From a virus, in IMG/VR virus record IMGVR_UViG_3300010399_000015, positions 1 through 44,541 of that record: DNA of 44,541 nt. One strand, 5' to 3'. Every line of letters begins with the position of its first letter. Positions within the stretch are counted from its first letter, which is position 1. The notes beneath the pieces were generated by a model, which saw nothing but the letters and a program-made list of their open reading frames with translations, had not been told where the DNA came from and did not search any database. Positions 24,365 to 32,689 of this stretch are shown one piece after another. The position numbers and the translations under genes are program-made.

Positions 24365-26550
24365 GGCTGGATGGCCTCCTTTGGGAATTCCATCAAGAAG
24401 CTGTCATGGACGGTGGCGAGCAAAGCACCCCCATTGGCCTCGCAGAATGCGTCGATTGCTGGCAGACGGTCCCAGACGATATCCGCGGCGGAAGACTGGG
24501 GGAGGTAATCGATCATCTGTGGTGCAGACGATTCACCCCCGTAGAAATAACGTCTTCGACCGAACGGATTCGTGAGAAAGCGGCGTCCCACGCCAGTACT
24601 AACAACTTCCATTCGCCAGGCCCAGAGACGGGGGTACGCGCGGGCCAGGGATGCCTGAAGTTCCTTACATTCAGCTTCAGACGTTTGTATTCCACGAGTT
24701 CGAAGAAGGATTGACAGTTTCCTCGGCCCAGCGCCGTAGAGGCTGCCATAGATGACGTTCTTAGCACGGACCCGATCACAATTGAGCAAGGCTTGGGTAT
24801 GGGCATGAACGTCGCCTTTTAGGGCTTCGAGAAGCGCCCGGTCGTCAGCCAGTGCGGCAGCAATTCGTAGCTCAATCTGGGAAAAATCAAGTTCGAGTAG
24901 AGACATTCCAGCATCATGGGGAACGTAGAGGAATCGAGCTTCGTTTGGTTGATTCTGGATGTTAGGCTCCGAGGAAGCGAGCCGGCCCGTAGCAGCCGCG
25001 CCATCGTCTGATTCCTTTCCCGCTGGGAGGTAGTTCGGGTGAACACAGCCGTCCCCACCAATCTCGGTGGAAGCATACGTCCCTATCAGCTTATTAACGC
25101 GCCGAAGGTTTATGAGCAGATCAAGGATCGGCGCATGTTCGGGGCTGCTGTGACGCAGGCTTTTTATAATTGGTTCTTCTACCGATCGGGATACCTTTCC
25201 CGCAGCTCCCCTCTTGTATCCCAATCCTTTGTTCGAGAGCTTCAGTTTGTCATACAGCAAACCGGCAATCTGGCTAGGACTCATTGGATTCACGTCCGGA
25301 ACCAGACCAGACCAGTCATCGAATAGCTTTCTTCGCCGAGCCCCCAGCTCCTCCTGCCAAACTGCCAGCCGCTCCCTATCTACGCGGATCCCCCTCCTAG
25401 ACATCCGAATGAGAGTCGGGAGGGCTGGCATTAGGGTTTTGTGGAAGAGGTTATGCTGCCCGGTTTCCTTTAGGTGGATCTCTTCCGCTTCAGCCAGCTT
25501 CCAAGTGTAGAACGCATCCTTCGCGTTATACTCCTCGGGCTTGTCTTCCGAGAGGTGCTTCCACGATTGGATGTCGAGGTAAAGCGAGGCTGAGCGCGCG
25601 AGTCCCTTGTATAGATCAGGTTGGAGAAGGTGCGCTGCGACCATGGTGTCGAAGATAGGGAACGAGCCCAGCCAGTCTCCCACGGGTCTATGCTGGCGAT
25701 CCAATCCAGAGCTTCTTGTCTGTTCATCAAGTTCACGCGATAGAAACCGTAGGTCAAATGCCAGATTGTGTCCCACGATTGTTCTACCGGAAACAAAGAT
25801 CTCACGAAGGCGAGTTGCTGCTCGCCAATCCCATGGAGCGGTCCACGTACATCGGCCGTCACTAACACCGACGCGCGTAATTGACTCCCCAACGGTTTCA
25901 ATATCAATTGAGACTGGGCCATCAGAGGTTCCTAGTCCGACCGGAAGGTTGATGAAATGGCACGATGTAGGGCTAAAAATACCTCCCATGCTGGATCGTG
26001 CAACTCGGGCGAGGTCCGACTTAAGTGCGACAACAGTCCGAAGTCCGGACTTTTGGACGGAGACAGGATCCAATGTGGGTAGAATCCACCTAACGCTCGG
26101 GGGAAATTCGGTTTTACTATCACTGGTTACCCACCCCCATTTTGGGTCGCCTGGGTTAACCACCGAACCATCTTTTTGAACACGCTTGGTTTTGTAGGTT
26201 CCAACAACCCCCTTGGTCCTGACTCTAGTGGTCGTACATTCCCCAGGCGCGAATATATAACCCCGGCAATCCTCGATCGAACGCCCAAGACCTGTCGTCG
26301 CCCGGAAAGCATTTCCTCCCACACAGCAGACGACCGTGGGTGCAATTGGATTATCCATCCCATCGGGGGTGTGTGGAATTCCCGAATGAACATCCCCAAG
26401 CGGAGAACCTGCTCGTAAGACATGACAGGTGGCGCGCATGAGACCGGCTTCGGCAGCAACCGCCCAGAAGAGTTTCGACCCAGGGAAAGAGCCATCAGGT
26501 TTGAGCTCCTCGACTATGACTAAGACTGAAGGCCCAGTTGGCGCAGAAAT
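24220..26550 (-). CDS. DNA polymerase family A with N-terminal UDG-like domain and 3'-5' exonuclease
   Basis: Replicative polymerase, about 776 residues if it starts at ATT 26550. Domain 1 (~1-160) resembles the uracil-DNA glycosylase fold: SVLVIVEELKPDGSFPGSKL, VVCCVGGNAFRATTG, and ILPTLDPVSVQKSGLR, where the usual His is Asp. Domain 2 is a proofreading exonuclease: SIDIET, GHNLAFDLRFL, YNAKDAFYTW. Domain 3 is polymerase: motif A LLELDFSQIELRIAAA, motif B RVRAKNVIYGSLYG (Tyr601 at the Phe762 position of E. coli Pol I), motif C TVHDSFLMEF. First ATG is only at 26439, inside the UDG-like domain. ATT has AAGGAGG with 7-nt spacing. Confidence 0.93.
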   Translation of the reverse strand: MSAPTGPSVLVIVEELKPDGSFPGSKLFWAVAAEAGLMRATCHVLRAGSPLGDVHSGIPHTPDGMDNPIAPTVVCCVGGNAFRATTGLGRSIEDCRGYIFAPGECTTTRVRTKGVVGTYKTKRVQKDGSVVNPGDPKWGWVTSDSKTEFPPSVRWILPTLDPVSVQKSGLRTVVALKSDLARVARSSMGGIFSPTSCHFINLPVGLGTSDGPVSIDIETVGESITRVGVSDGRCTWTAPWDWRAATRLREIFVSGRTIVGHNLAFDLRFLSRELDEQTRSSGLDRQHRPVGDWLGSFPIFDTMVAAHLLQPDLYKGLARSASLYLDIQSWKHLSEDKPEEYNAKDAFYTWKLAEAEEIHLKETGQHNLFHKTLMPALPTLIRMSRRGIRVDRERLAVWQEELGARRRKLFDDWSGLVPDVNPMSPSQIAGLLYDKLKLSNKGLGYKRGAAGKVSRSVEEPIIKSLRHSSPEHAPILDLLINLRRVNKLIGTYASTEIGGDGCVHPNYLPAGKESDDGAAATGRLASSEPNIQNQPNEARFLYVPHDAGMSLLELDFSQIELRIAAALADDRALLEALKGDVHAHTQALLNCDRVRAKNVIYGSLYGAGPRKLSILLRTRGIQTSEAECKELQASLARAYPRLWAWRMEVVSTGVGRRFLTNPFGRRRYFYGGESSAPQMIDYLPQSSAADIVWDRLPAIDAFCEANGGALLATVHDSFLMEFPKEAIQPCLLGGLREVLETEFPQIAPGFRVPVDMKIGSNWGQMEKLSPSLVSST

Positions 26551-26813
26551 GAATCCACCTCCTTGCGGGCTTCATCGTGGGACATGGGTTTCGGCGCGAT
26601 CTTAGCAATCTTGCGAAGTCGTTGGATCTCGTCTGCGAACGCCTTAATCGCTCTTGTCGCTCCATGCGACAGCATCCGGGCGCAGTCTGCGCACATCGCC
26701 CCCGAGGTGAAGACAACCGAAGGCGTGGTTGCTCGGAAGACGATTTCGGTAGTGGGCTCGGCCGAGCGAACGCCCTTGCGCCGGCAGTAGACGCAGTTAA
26801 TCTGCTCGGCCAT
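26520..26813 (-). CDS. Zinc-finger protein upstream of the polymerase, 97 aa
   Basis: Two CxxC pairs, INCVYCRRKG near the start and MCADCARML near 42-48, then a helical Lys-rich C terminus ending QLGLQS. The ATG lies 17 nt inside the end of the preceding gene. The polymerase ribosome site and ATT start lie inside its last codons, so the two are translationally coupled. Possibly a replication accessory; not recognised. Confidence 0.72.
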   Translation of the reverse strand: MAEQINCVYCRRKGVRSAEPTTEIVFRATTPSVVFTSGAMCADCARMLSHGATRAIKAFADEIQRLRKIAKIAPKPMSHDEARKEVDSFLRQLGLQS

Positions 26814-27198
26814 TCGGGAACTCGATCTCTAGCTGAGCCGGATCCGTGGTGCGTCCATGGTTCTCAGATACAATAGCGAGAGTACGTGACATATGTGCCC
26901 GTAGTTCCCCGAGAAGGATGGCCACGATCTCAGAATGAGCCTCGGGCCTAACCGGGATTCCAGCATTGCCCGACATGACGGCGATACTGTTTTGGAGATC
27001 AACACCGAGGAATCTAGGGGGACCGGGATCCGCAACTTCCGGCGTGGGCTGTGCCGGTGAGCTAGCCTCGGCTGGATTAGCTGCGGGCGGTCCCCCAGGC
27101 TCTCGTTCATGGCGCTTGTATCCACTCTGTTTGTTGACCTGATCTAGCTCGGCCCGCATCGCGGCGAGCTCCGTGCCGCTAAGGTTCCCACCAGCCAT
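26797..27198 (-). CDS. Hypothetical replication-module protein, 133 aa
   Basis: AAGGAGG 6 nt before ATG. N-terminal helix (SGTELAAMRAELDQVNKQ), a Pro/Ala/Glu disordered linker, then an ordered C-terminal part (FLGVDLQNSIAVMSGN, HSEIVAILLGELRAHMSRTL). Its end overlaps the zinc-finger gene. No family recognised; the layout resembles small recombination or primase partners. Confidence 0.68.
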   Translation of the reverse strand: MAGGNLSGTELAAMRAELDQVNKQSGYKRHEREPGGPPAANPAEASSPAQPTPEVADPGPPRFLGVDLQNSIAVMSGNAGIPVRPEAHSEIVAILLGELRAHMSRTLAIVSENHGRTTDPAQLEIEFPNGRAD

Positions 27199-27210
27199 CC
27201 TTGGCCTCCT

Positions 27211-27798
27211 TTAGTTTGACGGCAGAACATTCTGGATATCGTAGTTCGTGTAGCTCTTGCCGTCTTTATTGGATTCGCGCTGCTTGACCTCGTGCCAGAA
27301 GGATTGCCCGATCAGGGGGCTCGGCACGGCACCAAAGGTGTTCACATCGGGGAAACACTCGGCGAGAAGAGCCTGGGTGTATGTGCCTTCTTCGCCATCC
27401 GGGGGGAAGCCGCAGGCAGAGAGAACTGCCTTCATCTTGGCGATCGACAAAAGGCTCATGGTCTTCTGCCCCGCCATTGGGGTGCCCTTGGGGGCTCCGC
27501 GACCGTTCTCGAGCGCCCAGCGGTTTAGGCGGAAGTTGGTCTTGTACGTCTTACCCTCGTTGAGCCCAGAACCATCCTTCGCAAGTTCGATCTGGAGGTG
27601 CAGGACGAGAATGTCGCACTCGCGCCCCTCGACCGTAGACTTGGAGACTTCCGATGAGGCTTCAGTGATTCTGCCCAGTTCGGTCCAGCTTGCGCCATCC
27701 TTGAAAACCTTCGCCGTCGGCGGAATCACGAGGCGAAAGCTGCTCGCTGCTTCGGCTGCTTTGACCGTATCCCCACTGATGTCGAAAAACCCAGGCAC
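27211..27798 (-). CDS. Probable ssDNA-binding protein (DUF669/SSB-like)
   Basis: 195 residues; GTG start behind AAAAGGAGG with 6-nt spacing. Beta-rich with the pattern I associate with OB-type phage single-strand binding proteins: ECDILVLHLQIELAKDG, KTYKTNFRLNRWA, a LSIAKMKAVLSACG helix, and IGQSFWHEVKQRE followed by SYTNYDIQNVLPSN. It directly follows the Sak4-like recombinase gene, a usual partner of an SSB. Binding to ssDNA is inferred. Confidence 0.6.
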   Translation of the reverse strand: MPGFFDISGDTVKAAEAASSFRLVIPPTAKVFKDGASWTELGRITEASSEVSKSTVEGRECDILVLHLQIELAKDGSGLNEGKTYKTNFRLNRWALENGRGAPKGTPMAGQKTMSLLSIAKMKAVLSACGFPPDGEEGTYTQALLAECFPDVNTFGAVPSPLIGQSFWHEVKQRESNKDGKSYTNYDIQNVLPSN

Positions 27799-27852
27799 TC
27801 TTCTCCTCCTTTTGAAATGTGCTGCGTTGACGAGCCCGACGCCCGTTAATCC

Positions 27853-28740
27853 CTATGCTCCTACGGCTTCCTTGCTCGCAGTTAGGAATTTCTCGTCATA
27901 CTGCTTCCAGAAATTGATTGGATCCGATTCAAGATCCAGCTTCGGCAGAGGGTTGGTAGTGTGCCCCGATCGAATGCCCGCAGACCAAATTCCGTGGCGC
28001 TCGGTCCATGCGGTAACACTTGGGCTCGGCGCAGTTCCAGGTCCGACACCTCCACTCGTAGTGGCCCGACGTGTAAGGTGTATGACTGTATCGAAGCGGC
28101 CCGGAAAACTCCTAACGGTGGCCTTACCCGTTGTAGCAGGTCCACCCTCAACCGATCCCCCCTCACGCGGTTCGTCATAGGTCGCATGACAGATCACTAT
28201 AAGGTGGAGAGGCTGTTTGAACAAGAAGTCTACGAGGCGGCTGATGATATTGTGCGCCGCCATGTAGTCCCCCTGCATGGGGAGCTTCTGGTGCTCGACC
28301 GAGCCGGGGGCTCCGAGCCCGACATGAGCTGATTGCGAGAACTGGCCAGAAGTTGCGACGTAGGCGAGGATATCTTGGGCGGTCGCAGTCATGGTGTCCC
28401 AGATCAGAGTTTTGATGGGGGGTTTGCCAGCCCACTCCGCAGGTACTCCAGAGCCGATCCAGTCGTTGCATGCGATATGAAAACTGTCTCGATGAGGGTT
28501 GTCAGTCGCCGTAAGAGGCTTCCCCTTGGGAAACTCCATTGATACAGGGCGTATACGGGGACGGTAAGCATTGAGGACGGAGGAGAGGGAATCAGAGCCC
28601 GGGTCTGAAGCCACGTAGAGAGCATCTCCGAATCTTGGTGTAAGACTGGTGGCCAGACGGGTTTTGCCAGTTTTGGGATCGCCATAGATCAAGATCCTCT
28701 CGAGCCGCTCGGTAGTGGGCGAGCCAAGTTTAAGAGCCAA
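27853..28740 (-). CDS. Sak4-like AAA/RecA-type recombinase (AAA_24)
   Basis: 295 residues; TTG start with GGAGG 6 nt upstream. Walker A GDPKTGKT at 20-27, Walker B TLIWDTM with Asp115, and LHLIVICHATYDEP as the sensor strand. Single-domain RecA-like ATPases of this kind act as phage single-strand annealing/recombination proteins together with an SSB. The order primase, Sak4, SSB-like, polymerase supports a recombination-linked replication module. A stretch around residues 205-260 is Gly/Pro-rich. Confidence 0.85.
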   Translation of the reverse strand: MALKLGSPTTERLERILIYGDPKTGKTRLATSLTPRFGDALYVASDPGSDSLSSVLNAYRPRIRPVSMEFPKGKPLTATDNPHRDSFHIACNDWIGSGVPAEWAGKPPIKTLIWDTMTATAQDILAYVATSGQFSQSAHVGLGAPGSVEHQKLPMQGDYMAAHNIISRLVDFLFKQPLHLIVICHATYDEPREGGSVEGGPATTGKATVRSFPGRFDTVIHLTRRATTSGGVGPGTAPSPSVTAWTERHGIWSAGIRSGHTTNPLPKLDLESDPINFWKQYDEKFLTASKEAVGA

Positions 28741-29749
28741 TCAGATCCTCCTTGAAAGCATTGCGGGTACACCTACGGGCTTCGTGCGGGTCAAGCGGGG
28801 GCGAGCACTTCATTGCGCCGAGCAAAACCATCCTCTCTGTGATGTCGTACCCAGCCCCCACATCGTTCTTCATGCTGGCGGCGGCTGCGAAGGCTGCTGA
28901 GTGGCGTCCTGGCTCGGCCCAGCCGTCGGCGAAGAACCGCTTGGCTCGGGCGCTGAGGAGGTGATAGGAACGACGCCAATCTCCCCCACTGGGACGGGGC
29001 TTGGGTGCGGGTGGTACCCCGAAACGCTCGAGTAGTGCTTCTCCAAATCCTTGGTGAACTTGGCCGGGCTCCCCGTAAAAACCTGCGCGGTTCCCGGTCT
29101 TGGAGTTGATGGTTCCTGGCAGCCGCACGAGCCGGGGAAGGTCTGAGCAACTGGTATCCACGCGGAAACCTCCGAGGTCTCCACAGTCTTGGTCAAGTCG
29201 ATAGAGAAAAGCTCCAATAGCAGTCCGCCAGAGGGACTTCTCTTCTTGCGAAACAACTGGGGTCGGTTCAAAGCGAAGCCATAGCTGGCGGCCTCTGCCT
29301 GAGTCAATTCGATCCGGATGGAGTTCGAGTCCAAGGAGATTTTGGGCATAGGAGATTACCCTTTCTTCGATCCCGGTCCAAAGAAGTCGGGATACAGCAT
29401 CTCTCGGGTTTGTCGGCGAGATATCTCTGCCCACAATCGATCCTGAATTTCGTCTCTGTGCTTCTGCTCCTCCGATTTGTATCGTCTCAACACACGGGTC
29501 GAGATCGATAAGCAGACAGCGGACATATGCGACATGAGCCGATGAAGGGCGACGGCCGAATCCGGGGACAACTGGATTGGGTGTGAAATAACAGTCGGTT
29601 TTGTACCGATCCGCAAACGCACGCATCTGTGCCAGGGAGGAGAGTCCTCCCCCCATGATTTCGGGCTGACGGACCATCCATGCAATCTGGCTAGCTTGTG
29701 GGGGTTGAAATAGTCCCCAGACAGTCTCGATGGGATCATTTGGATTCAT
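28730..29749 (-). CDS. AEP-type primase-polymerase (Prim-Pol)
   Basis: 339 residues. Archaeo-eukaryotic primase motifs: LLIDLDP with Asp82/Asp84 (motif I), DSGRGRQLWLRF at 149-160 (motif II, with Gln where His is common), and SDLPRLVRLPGTINSKTG at 202-219 (motif III). The C terminus is a helical PriCT-like region (HSAAFAAAASMKNDVG, EARRCTRN). It would make primers or carry out translesion-type synthesis for the family A polymerase. It overlaps the Sak4 gene by 11 nt and the methyltransferase gene by 14 nt. Confidence 0.85.
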   Translation of the reverse strand: MNPNDPIETVWGLFQPPQASQIAWMVRQPEIMGGGLSSLAQMRAFADRYKTDCYFTPNPVVPGFGRRPSSAHVAYVRCLLIDLDPCVETIQIGGAEAQRRNSGSIVGRDISPTNPRDAVSRLLWTGIEERVISYAQNLLGLELHPDRIDSGRGRQLWLRFEPTPVVSQEEKSLWRTAIGAFLYRLDQDCGDLGGFRVDTSCSDLPRLVRLPGTINSKTGNRAGFYGEPGQVHQGFGEALLERFGVPPAPKPRPSGGDWRRSYHLLSARAKRFFADGWAEPGRHSAAFAAAASMKNDVGAGYDITERMVLLGAMKCSPPLDPHEARRCTRNAFKEDLIGS

Positions 29750-30488
29750 CTTTCTTCTCCGCTTTCTTCATGGCGTATACCCGATCGGAGAAAAGTTTGA
29801 AATACTCGCGGATCCATTCGCCCTGCCAAGTCTTATCTTGCTCGCCCATCTTGTAGAGAATCTCCGGTGCATCGTTCCCAACGAGCAAAACTCCCAGACC
29901 GTTGGAATGGTAGAACTCGAAATGGGGATACTCTCGCCTCAGCTCGCCCCACTTCTGCCAGACGCCGAAAGTGGGGTCGGAGATAACCGAGGTATCGTGC
30001 ATCAGGAGCACGCCGCGGGAAGACATTTTGGGAAGCCACATCTCCAGATCCCGACTTACTGCCTCGTAGGTATGCAGTCCGTCCAAGTGAAGCAGGTCGA
30101 TAGACCCGACTTCAAAGTCCGAGACTGCCTCCTCGAATCGCCGGGGCACCAGGGTTGAGAACTTCCCGTAAAGTGGATCGTGAACGTCGGAGACCATTTG
30201 GTACATATTCTCTTCATACGGTCCCGAGTGTTCATCGCCTTTGAAGGTGTCGATGCCAAATGCCTTTTTGAGCAGCATTCCATCTGGTTGGTCGAGGCCC
30301 TGGCAGAAAGCCATATACGAATCGCCGGCATGTACGCCCAGCTCGACGAAGAGGCTCGGGCGAACCACTTGGGTAACGAAGAACGCGAACGGAATGTGCC
30401 CATGCCAGGCGGTGATGTCCGAGAGATACCGCGGGGGCATGGCGGCGTTGGAATAGTCCGTCAGTTCCCAGAGAAAGTGGTGTTTCAT
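29736..30488 (-). CDS. Class I SAM-dependent methyltransferase (Methyltransf_24-like)
   Basis: 250 residues. SAM-binding loop LFVELGVHAGDS (47-57), acidic residue in FGIDTFKGDE (80), and IDLLHLDGLHTYEAVSRDLEMW (130-151) followed by GVLLMHDT, the pattern of small-molecule/sugar methyltransferases from glycan clusters rather than of DNA methyltransferases. Its ATG overlaps the stop of the GT2-GNAT gene (ATGA), so the two are coupled. Likely acts on a sugar or lipid-linked glycan made with its neighbour; substrate unknown. Confidence 0.82.
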   Translation of the reverse strand: MKHHFLWELTDYSNAAMPPRYLSDITAWHGHIPFAFFVTQVVRPSLFVELGVHAGDSYMAFCQGLDQPDGMLLKKAFGIDTFKGDEHSGPYEENMYQMVSDVHDPLYGKFSTLVPRRFEEAVSDFEVGSIDLLHLDGLHTYEAVSRDLEMWLPKMSSRGVLLMHDTSVISDPTFGVWQKWGELRREYPHFEFYHSNGLGVLLVGNDAPEILYKMGEQDKTWQGEWIREYFKLFSDRVYAMKKAEKKDESK

Positions 30489-31450
30489 ACTGGGGGGTAC
30501 TCATGCCAGAGGTGGATGATCCCATCCTTCCGCTCCTTCTCGACGAATCCCATCTCGCGATGGATGTGGAGCGATTTGCGCTCGGTCTCGGGCAGCTCCA
30601 CCCAGATGTCTCCCATCCCTGCGTCGATCATGTGCCCGAGCAAAGGGGCGGCGTAGCCCTTGTTCTGGAATTCCTCGCCAAGGCCGTGTTTGAGGGTCAT
30701 ACGACCACCTTTCTCGGTCAGCTCGGCCCAGCCTATGTAGGCAAATGGAACCTCATCTCTCGCCGAGAAAAGGCATCTCCAACCTGTGCCCTCAGAACCT
30801 TTGAGCCGTACAAAAGCTTCGCGCTGCTCAGGGTTGCGGATAGCCCAAGTAGCCAAATCTCGCTGGGGGCGTTGTCTGGAAAGGATCTCCGGACGCCAAA
30901 TCCAATCTCGTCTTGGGTAGGAGTCCAGTACCGCACGAACCCAGTCAAGATCCCCACGATATCGCTCCGTCCAACCTCCCTCACCGCGTCGTTCAGGATC
31001 ATTAGGGATAACGAGATTATGGGATCCGATGAGTGTTTCGTCGATATGGTGGTGGTCTGACGAGCGCCAAACCAAATGCTTGTCGTTGGTGAAGAATCGA
31101 AATAGATGTGGCCGCCCAGGATTTTGCACAATGGCTCGGCGCACGACCTCAAATGCTCGCGGAAGATATGCGTCGTCGTCGTCGGTAACCATGATCCAGT
31201 CGGCGCGGGCGAGCCCAAGGCCGAGGTTGATCTGGGTGTGGCCCCAGTCGTTGGTGTGGGGGCCTTCGATGTACCGGAACGGCTTGCCGATCGCTTCAAT
31301 CTGGGCCTCCACATCTTTCTGGGCCCCATCGCCGATGATGAGAACCTCATCTCCGTCCACCAACTCCTGCTGGGCGATGGTCTGGAGAGAGTAGGCCAGG
31401 GTATCTCTGCCCGCGGTTGGGATCAGGACTGTGATGGTTGGTTGGTTCAA
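30485..31450 (-). CDS. Fusion: GT2-family glycosyltransferase + GNAT acetyltransferase
   Basis: 321 residues from a TTG start overlapping the upstream stop (TTGA). Residues 1-~195 form a GT-A domain: TVLIPTAGRDTLAYSLQTI, EVLIIGDGA, and the DxD-type metal site TDDDDAY (89-95). Residues ~201-321 are a GNAT domain: AYIGWAELTE, the acetyl-CoA loop EEFQNKGYA (258-266) and ERKSLHIHREMGF (289-301). One chain could transfer a sugar and acetylate it. The fusion is unusual for a phage and sits next to a sugar-type methyltransferase in the replication arm. Confidence 0.85.
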   Translation of the reverse strand: MNQPTITVLIPTAGRDTLAYSLQTIAQQELVDGDEVLIIGDGAQKDVEAQIEAIGKPFRYIEGPHTNDWGHTQINLGLGLARADWIMVTDDDDAYLPRAFEVVRRAIVQNPGRPHLFRFFTNDKHLVWRSSDHHHIDETLIGSHNLVIPNDPERRGEGGWTERYRGDLDWVRAVLDSYPRRDWIWRPEILSRQRPQRDLATWAIRNPEQREAFVRLKGSEGTGWRCLFSARDEVPFAYIGWAELTEKGGRMTLKHGLGEEFQNKGYAAPLLGHMIDAGMGDIWVELPETERKSLHIHREMGFVEKERKDGIIHLWHEYPPV

Positions 31451-31614
31451 AGCCGGCCCTTTCTGACCACAACCCCCGTGCGGAACTTGCGGTCTTTCTC
31501 GGCATCATCTGGTGTGCGGTAACGTGGTTTGGTGATCGAACGCTTCTGCTTCTTGAGCCCGGGCTTTTTGACCCAGCCAGTTGGCTCGGCCAGGAGAATG
31601 GCGAACCCGCTCAT
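31447..31614 (-). CDS. Small basic protein, 55 aa
   Basis: ATG overlaps the stop of the 63-residue gene upstream (ATGA), and its own stop overlaps the TTG of the glycosyltransferase fusion (TTGA). Sequence is Lys/Arg-rich (WVKKPGLKKQKRSITKPRY) with a hydrophobic start. Both overlaps and the shared frame spacing support real translation. Function unknown. Confidence 0.6.
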   Translation of the reverse strand: MSGFAILLAEPTGWVKKPGLKKQKRSITKPRYRTPDDAEKDRKFRTGVVVRKGRL

Positions 31615-31802
31615 TTGCCGTCCCTTTCGTAGAGCATCTTTCGCAGGTAGACGCAGAGGTCGAGGCTTTCTTCGTAGGCGTCTAGGAGAGAATCCCGGCC
31701 GTCATGGGAGATTAATTCTTGCCCATAGGTCTGCTTCCCCTTGTCGTCCCTCGCGCGGAGGTCGATGTGGACCAATGGAAATATCAACGAACGATCTGTC
31801 AT
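31611..31802 (-). CDS. Conserved small phage protein, 63 aa
   Basis: Compact acidic sequence with the blocks FPLVHIDLRARDDKGK and SLLDAYEESLDLCVYLRKML. I recall closely similar small proteins in many phage early regions, without known function. Start overlaps the nuclease stop by 4 nt (ATGA). Confidence 0.65.
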   Translation of the reverse strand: MTDRSLIFPLVHIDLRARDDKGKQTYGQELISHDGRDSLLDAYEESLDLCVYLRKMLYERDGK

Positions 31803-32689
31803 TCGAGAACCACCGCGGGCTCAGATTCATACCGTGAAACCGAAGTCTGAAAAAGATGGTCGTCATAAATAGACGCACGGCCGAGTTTGACCTCGAAATA
31901 AGCCGACAGTCGATTGCCGAAGCGTCCTTTATCCGTGTCGCGGTTTTGAAGTGCGCGGCGAGCCCCCCGACTGATTGCATCCATATCATCTGCGATCTGG
32001 GAGATATCCTCGAGAGCCTCGGCAACTTGTTTGGGGTCGATGGGGATGAACTCTTGGATGAATGCGGCATGGGGATCCTCCGCCAGCTTCTTCTTGCTGA
32101 CCTTGCGGCAGATGTTCATTAGGGTGCCGCCGTAGCGAATGAGGGGCTCGCCGTACTTGTGGCAGATCATGGCAGCGTAACCAAGCTCATGGATGTCTCG
32201 TTCGGCCGCGGCTAGGTAGACGGGCATGACGGTGCGGTCGGATAGGGTGCGGTTTTGTACATGCCAGAATTTCTTCTGGTAGAGCACTACGCGGTCGGGG
32301 CGTCCGATGAGAGTGTGGGGGCCACCCAAAATCGGCATTTCGATTGCGCCCTCGACCGCTAGTGTTTCGTCAAACTTGTGGCGTTCTTCGTAGGCGTCGA
32401 AGAGGTTGAAGAGATGCTCAGAATCATCGAGGAATTCTTCGACAAAAGAACTGTTGGAGGCGGGATCGATGGAGAGAAACTGGGTAGTCTGCTCGATCGA
32501 TTGTCTCGCCACCTCCTTAGCCGCATCCTTCGAGCCTGACTTGGCGAATTCCTCAAGGAGGGTATGCCAAAGGGTGCCGAGATGAAGAGCCATCTCCGGC
32601 CGGCGCGGGACCCGCTTTAGGACGTAGGCGTAGTACCAATCCATCTGGTCGTATTGGAAGGTTTTGATTGCCGAGATGTTAACCTTCAC
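31799..32689 (-). CDS. PD-(D/E)XK-type nuclease (RecB/Cas4-like fold), phage variant
   Basis: 296 residues from GTG 32689, which overlaps the HTH gene by 11 nt. RecB-like layout: SAIKTFQYDQMDWYYAYVLKRVPRRP (helical start), HLGTLWHTLLEEF, AVEGAIEMPI, LIGRPDRVVLYQKKFWHVQNRTLS, and late LAAAERDIHELGYAAMI. The Asp of GRPDRV is present, but the usual (D/E)xK reads VQNRT, so the catalytic Lys is absent or moved. It probably processes DNA ends during recombination together with the Sak4 module; activity is uncertain. Confidence 0.75.
   Translation of the reverse strand: MKVNISAIKTFQYDQMDWYYAYVLKRVPRRPEMALHLGTLWHTLLEEFAKSGSKDAAKEVARQSIEQTTQFLSIDPASNSSFVEEFLDDSEHLFNLFDAYEERHKFDETLAVEGAIEMPILGGPHTLIGRPDRVVLYQKKFWHVQNRTLSDRTVMPVYLAAAERDIHELGYAAMICHKYGEPLIRYGGTLMNICRKVSKKKLAEDPHAAFIQEFIPIDPKQVAEALEDISQIADDMDAISRGARRALQNRDTDKGRFGNRLSAYFEVKLGRASIYDDHLFQTSVSRYESEPAVVLE

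Noticed and set aside
26127-26495. 122-residue minus-strand frame near the polymerase start
   Set aside because: Different frame of the UDG-like domain; the frame giving VVCCVGGNAF is the protein-like one.
27257-28180. 307-residue plus-strand open frame
   Set aside because: Antisense to the SSB-like and Sak4-like genes, both with clear motifs and strong ribosome sites.
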